DNA of 64,000 bases from RYN-230 sp963704995 (GTDB taxonomy: Bacteria; Actinomycetota; Actinomycetes; Streptosporangiales; Streptosporangiaceae), in contig CAVPIM010000009.1 in assembly GCA_963704995.1 (NCBI GenBank), forward strand, positions 1,488,001-1,552,000, written 5' to 3'. Positions 25,586 to 33,775 of this stretch are shown here, one piece after another (the first letter of the stretch is position 1; the number at the start of each line of letters is the position of its first letter). The notes beneath the pieces were generated by a model. It saw nothing but the letters and a program-made list of their open reading frames with translations, made no database searches and was not told the origin of the DNA. A program made the position numbers and the translations under genes.

Positions 25586-26587
25586 GTGGCCCGCGAGACC
25601 GGCCGCAGCACGCTGGCGGGCATCGCCGCCGAGGCGGGCGTGTCGGTGTCCGCCGTGTCCAAGGTGCTCAACGGCCGGACCGACGTCGCGGCCGGGACCC
25701 GGGCCCGGATCGCCGCGCTGCTCCGGCGCGACGGCTTCCACGTCGCCTCCCGGCTCGGCTTCGGCGTCGTGGACCTGCTGATCGCCAGCCTGCACAGCCC
25801 GTGGGCCGAGGAGCTGCTGACCGGCACGGTGCAGGCCGCCGACGAGGCCGGGGCCAGCGTCGTGGTCAGCACCGTGGACACGCCCGGCGGGTTCACCGCC
25901 TGGCTGAACCGGGCCAGCGCCCGGGGGACCGACGGCGCGCTGCTGGTGCTGCACCTGCCGGACAGCAGCGAGCTGCAGCGGCTGGCCGCCGCGCGGATCC
26001 CGCTGGTGGTGATCGACCCGCCGGAGGAGCCCGGCCCGGGCATCCGGTCCGTCGGCACCACCAACTGGCAGGGCTGCCTGACCGCGACCCGGCACCTGAT
26101 CGAGCTGGGCCACCGGCGCATCGCCATCATCGGCGGCCCGGAGCACCTGTGGTCGAGCCGCGCCCGGCTGGCCGGCTACCGCGCGGCGCTGGAAGCGGCC
26201 GGCCTGCCCGTGGCCGGGGAGCTCATCCGCCGGGACCACTTCTGCGCGGAGGGCGGCCGGCGGCAGGCCCGCGAGCTGCTCGCGATCGCGCAGCCGCCCA
26301 CCGCGATCGTGGCCGGCAACGACCCGCAGGCGTTCGGCGTGCTGCAGGCGCTCGGCGAGCGGGGGTTGCGGGCCCCGGACGACCTCAGCGTGGTCGGGTT
26401 CGACGACGTCCCGGTCGCCACATGGGCCACTCCCGCGCTCACCACTGTCCGCCAGCCCCTTGCGGCCATGGCCGCGACCGCCTTCCGGATGCTGCACGCC
26501 CCCGGGACCGGGGAACCGCACCATATTGAGCTGGCGACGACCTTGGTGATCAGGGAAAGCACCGGGCCGCCGCCCAGGGTCATATAA
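25586..26587 (+). CDS. LacI-family regulator of the dehydrogenase/isomerase operon
   Basis: The HTH is STLAGIAAEAGVSVSAVSKVLNGRTDVAAGTRARI. The sensor core has GVVDLLIASLHSPWAEELL, HLIELGHRRIAIIGGP, AIVAGNDPQAFGVLQAL and VVGFDDVPVATWATPALTTVRQP. GTG 25586 is chosen because CAGGAG ends at 25580; an upstream ATG would place an operator inside the gene. It is divergent from the four-gene catabolic operon and probably represses that operon and itself. The sugar ligand is unknown. Confidence 0.88.
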   Translation: MARETGRSTLAGIAAEAGVSVSAVSKVLNGRTDVAAGTRARIAALLRRDGFHVASRLGFGVVDLLIASLHSPWAEELLTGTVQAADEAGASVVVSTVDTPGGFTAWLNRASARGTDGALLVLHLPDSSELQRLAAARIPLVVIDPPEEPGPGIRSVGTTNWQGCLTATRHLIELGHRRIAIIGGPEHLWSSRARLAGYRAALEAAGLPVAGELIRRDHFCAEGGRRQARELLAIAQPPTAIVAGNDPQAFGVLQALGERGLRAPDDLSVVGFDDVPVATWATPALTTVRQPLAAMAATAFRMLHAPGTGEPHHIELATTLVIRESTGPPPRVI

Positions 26588-26662
26588 ACGTCATCTCGGC
26601 CGTTTGACCCGTTTTAATGCGCTAGTCTGCCCCTGTTCCCCGCTGCGATCAGGGAGTTTCCC

Positions 26663-27640
26663 ATGTCACGTCGTTTCCGGCGGCGGCCCCTCGCCGGGCT
26701 GGCCGCGCTGGTAGGTCTGGGCCTGCTCGCCGCGGGCTGCAGCGGTGGCGGCGGTTCGGCCGCGCCGGGCGGGCTGGAGAAGACCAACCTCGTGGTGGCG
26801 GCGGTCCCGGCCATGGACTCGGCCGGGCTGTACATCGCCAAGAACCAGGGGTTCTTCGCCGCCGAGGGCCTGAACGTCACGATCCTGAAGGCCACGAGCG
26901 GCGCGACGGCCATCACCGGCCAGCTCAAGGGCCAATTCGATGTCACCGTCGGGAACTACGTCTCCTACATCGCCAAGAACGCGGCCGACCCCAAGGCCGA
27001 CTTGAAGGTGCTCGCCCCCGCTTCCATCATGCAGTCCAGCAACCAGGAGATCCTGGTCGGGCCCCACTCGAAGATCACGACGGTCGCGGGCCTCAAGGGC
27101 AAGTCGGTCGCCGTGAACGTGAAGAACAACATCGGCACCCTGCTGGTCAAGTCGGTGCTGAACGACAATGCGGTCTCCCCCACCTCGGTCCGCTTCGTTC
27201 CAATCGAGTTCCCGAACATGGCCGCCGAGCTCCAGCAGGGCAAGGTGGACGCGGCCTGGATGCCGGAGCCATTCGTGACCGAGGCCGAGGAGAACACCGG
27301 CGCCGTGCCGCTCGCCGACTCCAACCAGGGTTCGAGCCAGAACCTGCCGATCAGCGGATACATGGTGACCGGGGCCTGGCTGAAGAAGTACCCGAACACC
27401 GCGGCGGCGTTCCGCACGGCGATCCTCAGGGGCCAGGCCGTCGCGGCTACCGACCCGGGCGCTGTCCAGCAGGGCATGGAGAAGTTCGCGGGCACGCCGC
27501 AGAAGGCGGCGGCGATCGCCAACGACCCGGAGTTCCCGACCCAGCAGAACGCGGTCCTGCTCGGGCGGCTGGCCAGCCTCATGCTGGGCTTCGGCATGCT
27601 GCCGCAGGCGTACAACGTGAACCAGATGATCGTCAAGTAA
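26663..27640 (+). CDS. NitT/TauT/SsuA-like ABC substrate-binding lipoprotein (orphan)
   Basis: A signal sequence with lipobox LGLLAAGCSGGG is followed by a periplasmic-binding fold: LVVAAVPAMDSAGLYIAKNQGFFAAEGLNVTIL, FDVTVGNYVSYI, DAAWMPEPFVTEAEENTGAVPLAD and ISGYMVTGAWLKKYP. This pattern is that of aliphatic sulfonate, taurine, nitrate or thiamine-precursor binders. No permease or ATPase gene is adjacent; the gene ends at a strong terminator, so the rest of the transporter must be elsewhere. A link to the sulfonate operon 13 kb downstream is possible but unproven. Confidence 0.85.
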   Translation: MSRRFRRRPLAGLAALVGLGLLAAGCSGGGGSAAPGGLEKTNLVVAAVPAMDSAGLYIAKNQGFFAAEGLNVTILKATSGATAITGQLKGQFDVTVGNYVSYIAKNAADPKADLKVLAPASIMQSSNQEILVGPHSKITTVAGLKGKSVAVNVKNNIGTLLVKSVLNDNAVSPTSVRFVPIEFPNMAAELQQGKVDAAWMPEPFVTEAEENTGAVPLADSNQGSSQNLPISGYMVTGAWLKKYPNTAAAFRTAILRGQAVAATDPGAVQQGMEKFAGTPQKAAAIANDPEFPTQQNAVLLGRLASLMLGFGMLPQAYNVNQMIVK

Positions 27641-27652
27641 GACCTGGCGCTG

Positions 27653-27685
27653 AGGGCCCCGCACCTGCGTGAGGTGCGGGGCCCT
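27653..27685. terminator. strong hairpin terminator
   Basis: AGGGCCCCGCACCT (27653-27666) pairs perfectly with AGGTGCGGGGCCCT (27672-27685) around the 5-nt loop GCGTG. It lies between the binding-protein gene and the convergent dehydrogenase gene and could act in both directions. Confidence 0.8.
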
Positions 27686-27729
27686 GTGCTGTTCAGGCCC
27701 TGTGCTGTTCAGTCCCTGTGCCGTTCAGG
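27682..27729. repeat. three tandem 16-bp repeats after the terminator
   Basis: The copies are 27682-27697 (CCCTGTGCTGTTCAGG), 27698-27713 (last base T) and 27714-27729 (CCGT for CTGT in the middle). They follow the terminator stem, with which the first copy shares four bases, and reach the 3' end of the SDR gene. Confidence 0.75.
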
Positions 27730-28674
27730 CCAGCATGTCGGCCGAGACCTGCCAGAGCAGCGCGGCGTCGTCGCGGTCCAGGGCGTAGGCCGCGACCCCC
27801 CGCCGGGTCCCCGGCTCGTGCGGGGCCGCCTCGTTGCCGTCCTCGAAATAGCGGCCGCCGATGCCGTCCAGCAGCGGCGAGGCCGCCAGGAGCACGGATG
27901 TCGCGGCGCCTTGCTCGGGGGTCTTCCAGCTGGGGCCGGCCCGCCCGCCTGGCGGCGGCGCATCCGGTCCAGCTCCTCGTCACTCACGTAACGCTGCAGG
28001 CGGGTCCGGATCCCGCCCGGCATCAGGGCGTTGGCGGTGATGCCGTCCCCGGCCCAGCGCCTGGTCGCTTCGACCGCGAACAGGACGTTAGCGGTCTTGG
28101 ACTGGGCGTACGCGGCCCACGGCTCGTAAGGCCGCTCGAGGAAGTGGATGTCCTCGAACACGACCGGGGACAGCAGGTGCCCACTGGAACTGACGGACAC
28201 CACCCGGGCGTCCCCGGCGGCGGCCAGGGCCCCGTGCAGCCGGGTGGCCAGGGCGAAGTGGCCCAGGTGGTTCGTGGCGAACTGCATCTCCCAGCCTTCG
28301 GGAGTACGCATCAGCGGGCAGGCCATGATGCCCGCGTTGTTGATGAGCATGTGCAGCGGCCCGTCCCAGGCCGCCGCGAACGCGGCCACGGAGGCCTGGT
28401 CGGCCAGATCCAGGCGGGCCACCAGCACCTGCCTGCTGCCGGTGGTCCCGGTTCTGGTGATCTCGGCGGCGGCGCGCTGGCCGGCCTCGACGTTGCGGAC
28501 CGCCAGCGTCACCTCGGCGCCCGCCCCGGCCAGCGCCCGGGCGGTCTCGATGCCGATGCCCGACGCGCCGCCGGTCACGATGGCCCGGCGGCCGGTCAGG
28601 TCGATGCCGTCCACGACCTCGGCGGCCGTTGATTCGGCCGTGAACGGCGTGGTGATAGGCGTGCTTACAGTCAT
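27709..28674 (-). CDS. short-chain dehydrogenase/reductase with a 3' frameshift
   Basis: The protein has the classical SDR features: TGGASGIGIETARALAGAGA for cofactor binding, LINNAGIMA, the catalytic Ser in VVSVSSSGH and the YxxxK pair in YAQSKTANVL. From about 27,945 the frame is shifted. The normal C-terminus (WKTPEQGAATSVLLAAS, then GGRYFEDGNEA and WQVSADMLA) continues in another frame to a stop at 27727-27725. The last 75 or so residues of the annotated frame are therefore nonsense. One indel explains it. A divergent TetR gene with an operator between them suggests a substrate-inducible pair. Confidence 0.8.
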   Translation of the reverse strand: MTVSTPITTPFTAESTAAEVVDGIDLTGRRAIVTGGASGIGIETARALAGAGAEVTLAVRNVEAGQRAAAEITRTGTTGSRQVLVARLDLADQASVAAFAAAWDGPLHMLINNAGIMACPLMRTPEGWEMQFATNHLGHFALATRLHGALAAAGDARVVSVSSSGHLLSPVVFEDIHFLERPYEPWAAYAQSKTANVLFAVEATRRWAGDGITANALMPGGIRTRLQRYVSDEELDRMRRRQAGGPAPAGRPPSKAPRHPCSWRPRRCWTASAAAISRTATRRPRTSRGPGGGSRPTPWTATTPRCSGRSRPTCWPERHRD

Positions 28675-28815
28675 GATGTCCCAGTCTCGCTCGGCGCTGC
28701 GGTGCGGTACGGTGCGGAGGCTCCATCGCCGTCCACCCGGGCTGCTCGGCCGGATCCTTCTGGGAGACCGGCCGGTACCATAGGAAGCGGAGGAGCCTCC
28801 ATTACGACTTCCAGC

Positions 28816-28839
28816 CTAAGCGGAGCTTCCTCCGTTTAG
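28816..28839. promoter_or_regulatory. inverted repeat, candidate TetR operator
   Basis: CTAA-n-CGGAG (28816-28825) mirrors CTCCG-n-TTAG (28830-28839) around 4 central bases. Eighteen of 24 positions are symmetric. It lies between the SDR and TetR genes, which fits TetR autoregulation and SDR control. Confidence 0.6.
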
Positions 28840-28871
28840 CAAGCTGGCGGCCCCCATACGAAGCCGAGAGG

Positions 28872-29465
28872 GTGGACAGCGCGGTGGCGGAGACCATGGA
28901 CCGGCCGATGCGCGCCGACGCCCAGCGCAACCGGGCCCGGCTGCTGGAGGCGGCGGTCCGCGCGTTCTCCCAGGACGGTCCCGAGGTGACCCTCGACGCG
29001 ATCGCCAGGGACGCCGGGGTCGGGATCGGCACGCTGTACCGCCACTTCCCCACCCGCGAGGCCCTGGTGGAGGCCGCCTACCGGAACGAGCTGGCCCGGC
29101 TCTGCGACGCGGTCCCGGAACTGCTGGCGGACCTGCCCCCGGACGAGGCCACCCGCCGCTGGATGGACCGCTTCGTTGACTACATGACGACCAAGCGCGG
29201 CATGGCCGAGGCGCTGCGCGCGGTCATCGCCTCGGGCCGTAACCCCTACGAGCAGAGCCGCGGCCAGCTGATCGCGGCGATCACCACCCTGCTGCGGGCG
29301 GCCGGTGAGGCCGGGATACTGCGCCGCGACATCGAGCCCGCCGACGTGCTGGCCAGTCTCGGCGGCGTGTCCCTGACCGCCGGGGAGTCCGCCCAGCGGG
29401 AGCAGGCTGGCCGCCTGCTCGACCTGCTCATGGACGGGCTGCGCTACCAGGCGGCGCGGGGCTGA
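28872..29465 (+). CDS. TetR-family regulator divergent from the SDR
   Basis: The HTH region RNRARLLEAAVRAFSQDGPEVTLDAIARDAGVGIGTLYRHFPTREALVEAAYRNEL is a textbook TetR N-terminus. The C-terminal domain (WMDRFVDYMTTKRGMAEALRAVI) resembles the transcriptional-repressor domain common beside SDR genes. GTG 28872 gives 197 residues; ATG 28896, with GGAG upstream, may be the true start. It probably represses the SDR gene through the palindrome at 28816-28839. The ligand is unknown. Confidence 0.85.
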   Translation: MDSAVAETMDRPMRADAQRNRARLLEAAVRAFSQDGPEVTLDAIARDAGVGIGTLYRHFPTREALVEAAYRNELARLCDAVPELLADLPPDEATRRWMDRFVDYMTTKRGMAEALRAVIASGRNPYEQSRGQLIAAITTLLRAAGEAGILRRDIEPADVLASLGGVSLTAGESAQREQAGRLLDLLMDGLRYQAARG

Positions 29466-29563
29466 CCCGGCCGGGCCGGCCGGGCCGGGGCCGACCTGGT
29501 CACCAGCGTGGCCGCCCGGTAATCCAGTGGCGGCGGCGGGCGGCGGCGCGGGACAGTGGAGGC

Positions 29564-30358
29564 ATGCTCGACCCGTCCATAGCTGAGCACTACCGGTCCG
29601 GCTACGAGCGGTCCCGGCTGTTCCCCGGCGGCCGCCCGACGCTGGAGTTCGTCCGGTCGCTGGAGCTGCTGGGCCGGCTGCTCCCGGCGCCGCCCGCCCG
29701 GGTGCTGGACGTGGGGGGCGGGCCGGGCACCTACGCGGTCCCCCTGGCCGAAGGCGGCTACCAGGTTCACCTGGTCGATCCCCTGCCCCTGCACGTGCGG
29801 CAGGCGGAGGAGGGCGGGTCGTTCGCAGCCAGTGTGGGCGATGCCCGCGCGCTCGACCAGGACGACGGGTCACAGGACGCGGTCGTGCTCTTCGGCCCGC
29901 TGTACCACCTGACCAGCGCCGGGGACCGCAGGCAGGCGCTGGCCGAGGCGCGCCGGGTGCTCCGGCCCGGTGGCCGCCTGATGGCCATGGCCATCAGCCG
30001 CTGCGCGTCCCTGCTCGACGGGCTGTACCGGGACTGGCTCGATGATCCGGTCTTCCGTGGCGTCGTCGACCGGGACCTGGCCGAGGGGCAGCACCGTAAC
30101 CCGGATCCCGCCGGGCGGCCGGAGTTCTTCTCGACGGCCTATTTCCACACCGCGGCGGGTCTCGCCGGGGAGATCAGCGGGAGCGGGTTCGGTGAGGTGG
30201 AGGTGTACGGGGTGGAGGGCCCAGGGTGGCCGCTGGACCGGGAGTGGGCCGATTCGCGCCGGCACGAGCAGATCCTGCTGGCGGCCCGGGCGGTCGAGAG
30301 CGACCCTTCGGTCATTGGCTTCAGTCACCATTTCATCGCGGCGGCCACCCGGCCTTAG
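29564..30358 (+). CDS. class I SAM-dependent methyltransferase
   Basis: The SAM-binding motif I is RVLDVGGGPGTYAVPLAEGGY (about residues 46-66), followed by VHLVDPLPLHV, VVLFGPLYHLTSAGDR and LRPGGRLMAMAISR. At 264 residues it is a typical small-molecule methyltransferase. The substrate is unknown, and no biosynthetic genes adjoin it. It ends at a strong bidirectional hairpin. Confidence 0.82.
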   Translation: MLDPSIAEHYRSGYERSRLFPGGRPTLEFVRSLELLGRLLPAPPARVLDVGGGPGTYAVPLAEGGYQVHLVDPLPLHVRQAEEGGSFAASVGDARALDQDDGSQDAVVLFGPLYHLTSAGDRRQALAEARRVLRPGGRLMAMAISRCASLLDGLYRDWLDDPVFRGVVDRDLAEGQHRNPDPAGRPEFFSTAYFHTAAGLAGEISGSGFGEVEVYGVEGPGWPLDREWADSRRHEQILLAARAVESDPSVIGFSHHFIAAATRP

Positions 30359-30377
30359 CTGGCGGCGGCGGACGACG

Positions 30378-30424
30378 GCTGGGTGCGGCAGGACCTCGCG
30401 CTCAGCGCGCCTGCCGCACCCAGC
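30378..30424. terminator. bidirectional terminator hairpin
   Basis: GCTGGGTGCGGCAGG (30378-30392) pairs perfectly with CCTGCCGCACCCAGC (30410-30424) around a 17-nt loop. It separates the convergent methyltransferase and DUF4232 genes. Confidence 0.75.
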
Positions 30425-30453
30425 CTGGGCAGGCGGACCGGCTGGCTCCCGTG

Positions 30454-31050
30454 TCAGCCGCTGAACCCGGGCACGCCCGTACCGCTCACCGTGGTCCCCA
30501 CGTGCAGGTAGACCGGGCCGCTCTGGCTGCAGGCCTGGAAGGTGAACGGAACCTCCAGTGACCGGGTGGCGCCGGGCGGGTAGACGCGCAGCGCCACCGC
30601 GGCAGTTTCGCCGCAGGTGGACGGCGGGAAGTTGGCCACGTCGGTGATCTGGAGCTCGGCGTGGGCGGTAGCACCGCGGCCCAGCGTCACCAGGCGGTTG
30701 GAACTGGGGCTGCCACGGCCGGCCGCGCGGCCGAGCTGGTGGCCGCCGGGGGCCAGGGCGGACACGCCCGGGAAGCCGTACAGCGTGCACGTGTGGCCCG
30801 AGGTGTTGGACAGCTCCAGCTGGTAGGTGGCCCCGCCCGCGTAGCCGTTCCCGGGGATGCCCAGCCAGGCGGTGAGCGCGCCCGTGCCGCACCTCGGGGG
30901 TACGGCCGCCGCCACGGTGGACCGGGCGGCCAGGGCGGGCTTCGCCGGGCTGGTGGAGGCGGCCAGGGCGGCGGTCGGGATGGCGGCCGCCGCGCACGTC
31001 AGGGCCAGGGCGGCCAGGCCGCGCCGTGCCGCGCGAGTAGTCGGCTTCAT
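30454..31050 (-). CDS. secreted DUF4232-domain protein
   Basis: A signal peptide (MKPTTRAARRGLAALALT to TAALAA) precedes an Ig-like DUF4232 domain: CGTGALTAWLGIPGNGYAGGATYQLELSNTSGHTCTLYGFPGVSAL, HAELQITDVANFPPSTC and ALRVYPPGATRSLEVPF. Paired cysteines are conserved. ATG 31050 is chosen because GAGGAG lies 8 nt upstream and the signal peptide begins there. Actinomycetes have many such secreted or lipid-anchored proteins; no biochemical role is established. Confidence 0.8.
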   Translation of the reverse strand: MKPTTRAARRGLAALALTCAAAAIPTAALAASTSPAKPALAARSTVAAAVPPRCGTGALTAWLGIPGNGYAGGATYQLELSNTSGHTCTLYGFPGVSALAPGGHQLGRAAGRGSPSSNRLVTLGRGATAHAELQITDVANFPPSTCGETAAVALRVYPPGATRSLEVPFTFQACSQSGPVYLHVGTTVSGTGVPGFSG

Positions 31051-31726
31051 GTGTGCTCTCCTCGGGTCCGCGATTCCCGTGGCCGTCAGCCGCGGGAATG
31101 ACCAATCTCGACACCTAAGACGGCACACAGACCGGAATGGTTGGAATCAGCCTTCCGCCCGGACTATCGCACCCTGGCGGCCCGGGCCGCGGTCCGGGGT
31201 CAGCCGGATCGGGCCCCGCCGTGCGGCGCGGGCGGAAGGCTCACCCAGCGGGGCACAGGCCCGGTGATGATGCCCCCGGCCCCCAGCGAGCCACGGCGCC
31301 GGCCACCGGTGAACGCCAGGATCATCGTGTCCCCGGCGGGGATGCCGCCCTGGCCCACCTTGACCGTGACGGAGCGATGCCCGTGCCCGAACCCAGCAAC
31401 ACCCCCGTCAGCCGGCCCGCTGCCGTGCGGCGCCAGGCGTGACGGCGGTGAGTTCAGCGACGATGGCTTTATCTGGCTCACACCCCTAGTTGGCCCTGGC
31501 CCCCTGCGGCGTCACACCCCGGGCCATGGGGCCCAGTATTCTCCCGGCGCTCAGGTGCCAGGCCAGGAGTCCGGCCAAGGTGCTTCCTGCCCGATTCATT
31601 TCCGCACGCCCGCCGATCTTCCCGTGATTCCGGTACAGCCCGCCCGGGAAGACGTGAACGGATGACGGAGCCGATACGTGTGACCAATAGCGGGGGATGC
31701 TCCGCGTATTCAGAAAGGGGAGTCAG
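31051..31726. other. long stretch without a confident gene
   Basis: This 676-bp region lies between divergent DUF4232 and zinc-ribbon protein genes. Open frames exist on both strands (about 174 codons at 31141-31665 plus, 93 codons at 31200-31481 minus), but neither shows recognisable domains, a convincing ribosome binding site or conserved motifs. It may hold promoters and a decayed gene. Confidence 0.45.
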
Positions 31727-32350
31727 ATGAAATGTTTGTCATGCGGCAGTGATGTCACGCCGGGGGCCATGGTGTGCCCGGAATGCGGTGCCCGGTTGCC
31801 ACTGACCGTGTCCCCAGGTACCGGCGGACCGGTCTCACCGGGGGACGCCGCGGTGGCCGGGCCGGCCACCGCGCCGCCCACCCCGGCCCCGGTGGCGTTC
31901 CGCTTCGACGCGACGAGGTGGACGCCGGCGGACCGGGTCACCGGCGCGGGCGCGCTGGTGCTGTTCATCTCGCTCTTCCTGCCGTGGTTCTCGGTGAGCG
32001 CGGGCTTCGGGAACTTCACCGCCAGTTCCTCGGCGGATGCCCTGACCGCGCACGGATACCTCTACCTTGTGCTGCTCCTGACGCTGGCCATGCTGGGCTA
32101 CCTGATCGCCCGGGCCGGCCTGCGCGACCTGCCGGCGCTCCCGGTCACCGGCGACCAGCTGCTCGCGGCGGCGGCCGCCGTCAACCTCCTGCTGGTCCTG
32201 CTGGCCTTCGCGGTCAAGCCGGGAGGCGGCAGTTCCCTGGTCAAGGTGGGCTGGGGCTTCGGTGCCTTCATCGGGCTGGCGGCCGCCATCGTCTCATTCG
32301 TGCCCGTGGCCGCTTCCGTTATCCGGGCCCGCCAGGGCCGCACCAGCTGA
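31727..32350 (+). CDS. zinc-ribbon membrane protein of unknown function
   Basis: The N-terminus MKCLSCGSDVTPGAMVCPECGARLP is a double-CxxC zinc ribbon. A Pro/Ala-rich linker and four hydrophobic segments follow (GAGALVLFISLFLPWFSV, YLYLVLLLTLAMLGYLIA, LLAAAAAVNLLLVLLAFAV, GAFIGLAAAIVSFVPVAASVI). ATG 31727 has AGGGGAG upstream; an earlier ATG would add ten poor residues. The ribbon-plus-membrane plan is common in actinomycetes and of unknown function. Confidence 0.75.
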   Translation: MKCLSCGSDVTPGAMVCPECGARLPLTVSPGTGGPVSPGDAAVAGPATAPPTPAPVAFRFDATRWTPADRVTGAGALVLFISLFLPWFSVSAGFGNFTASSSADALTAHGYLYLVLLLTLAMLGYLIARAGLRDLPALPVTGDQLLAAAAAVNLLLVLLAFAVKPGGGSSLVKVGWGFGAFIGLAAAIVSFVPVAASVIRARQGRTS

Positions 32351-32413
32351 CCACAGGAAACGCCCGCCCCGATCCCCGCGGGTAAACCTCAGAAGATAGC
32401 AGCAGGGAATCAC

Positions 32414-32453
32414 ACGCCAGCCGTTGGCCGGTGACACGGCGGACGGCTGGCGT
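32414..32453 (+). terminator. hairpin downstream of the zinc-ribbon gene
   Basis: ACGCCAGCCGT (32414-32424) pairs with ACGGCTGGCGT (32443-32453) as a perfect 11-bp stem with an 18-nt loop, about 60 nt after the stop codon. Confidence 0.5.
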
Positions 32454-32591
32454 TGCTGTGGCCAGAATGGCCAGGGACCCAGGTCTGCCGCATTAACCCG
32501 GCCTTCTTCGCCATTGACGAGACCGTCCCGGCGGCCACCCGCATAACGCTCCCCGCCGACCCCGGCCGGGAAGGTGCGATACTTGTCCGCT

Positions 32592-33764
32592 ATGTCCACA
32601 TGGATCTTGCGGGACGCAGCGTCCGGGCCTGGCCTGCGGGTCGCCGTCAAAGACCTCATCGACGTCGCCGGCCTCCCGACGACGGCGGGCAGCCGGGCCG
32701 TCGCCGACCAGGCCACGCCCGCCACGGCTGACGCTCCCTGCCTGGCCGGCCTGCGGGCCGCGATCGGGCGTGGCCAGGCTTGCCTGGTCGGCAAGACCAA
32801 CCTGCATGAGCTGGCCTACGGGATCAGCGGGATCAACTCCGCCTTCGGCACGCCGGTCAACCCGCTCGATCCGCTGCGGGTGCCGGGCGGGTCGTCCAGC
32901 GGCTCGGCCGTGGCCGTGGCCAGCGGCGAGGCCGACGTCGCCTACGGATCAGACACCGGGGGCTCCATCCGCATCCCCGCCGCGTGCTGCGGGATCGCCG
33001 GCCTGAAGACCACCTGGGGCCGGATACCCCTCGGCGGGGTGTGGCCGCTCGCGCCGAGCATGGACACGGTCGGGCCGATGGCCCGGGATGTGGCGGGCCT
33101 GATCGCCGGGATGGAGCTGCTGGAGCCGGGGTTCTCGGTCGCGGCCGAGGTGCCCCTGGTCGTCGGGCGGGTCGTGATCGGCGCCGACCCCACCATCGAC
33201 CGGGTGGTCGACGCCGCCCTGGCCGCCGCCGGCTGGGAGGTGGTCCAGGTCGGCCTGGACGGCCTGGAACAGGCGACCATCGCCGCCATGACGGTGCTCG
33301 ACGCGGAGGCGTGGGCGTCCGACGGGGTACACGCGGACACCGCCCCGGACAAGATCGGCCATGACGTGCTGGCCCGGCTGCGCCAGGCCAGCACCATCTC
33401 CCCGGCGGCGGTCAGCGCGGCCCGGGAGTACGCCGCACAATGGCGCGCGACCCTCTCGGCCCTCTGGGACCGGGTCGATCTGCTCGCGCTGCCGACGCTG
33501 CTCGGCTTCCCGCCGACGCTGGACCGCTCACGGGAGATGGTCCGCATCCGCGGCCTCACCTCCCCCGTCAACCTCGCGGGGGTCCCGGCGCTGGCCCTGC
33601 CGGTGCCAGCGGGCGGCCCGCTGCCCGCGAGCATCCAGCTGATCGGGCCGTCCGGCGGCGAGGAACTCCTGCTCGCCGCGGGCGCGATCCTCGAGCAGGC
33701 CCTGCTGGACTCGGCCGGCCCGCGGGTGCTGGCCTTACCGGCCCGCGGTCGCACGCTGGCCTGA
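32592..33764 (+). CDS. amidase-signature family hydrolase
   Basis: The amidase-signature triad is present: Lys in LRVAVKDLIDVAGLPTTAG, and the cis-Ser and nucleophile Ser in GGSSSGSAVAVASGEADVAYGSDTGGSIRIPAACCG. ITLI-like late motifs (LTSPVNLAGVPALALPVP) complete the fold. At about 390 residues it is shorter than many amidases but close to the AtzF/indoleacetamide-hydrolase-like short forms. ATG 32592 follows a -10-like GATACT (32578-32583) by 8 nt with no ribosome binding site, suggesting a leaderless transcript. GTG 32574 is an alternative start. The substrate is unknown. Confidence 0.82.
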   Translation: MSTWILRDAASGPGLRVAVKDLIDVAGLPTTAGSRAVADQATPATADAPCLAGLRAAIGRGQACLVGKTNLHELAYGISGINSAFGTPVNPLDPLRVPGGSSSGSAVAVASGEADVAYGSDTGGSIRIPAACCGIAGLKTTWGRIPLGGVWPLAPSMDTVGPMARDVAGLIAGMELLEPGFSVAAEVPLVVGRVVIGADPTIDRVVDAALAAAGWEVVQVGLDGLEQATIAAMTVLDAEAWASDGVHADTAPDKIGHDVLARLRQASTISPAAVSAAREYAAQWRATLSALWDRVDLLALPTLLGFPPTLDRSREMVRIRGLTSPVNLAGVPALALPVPAGGPLPASIQLIGPSGGEELLLAAGAILEQALLDSAGPRVLALPARGRTLA

Positions 33765-33775
33765 ACGCTGGATGC

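Noticed and set aside
27682..27729. CRISPR-like repeat
   Set aside because: The copies are directly adjacent with no spacers and only 16 bp long, so it is a simple tandem repeat.
31141..31665. Open frame of 174 codons between the DUF4232 and zinc-ribbon genes
   Set aside because: No domain, no ribosome binding site, odd composition, and a competing frame on the other strand.
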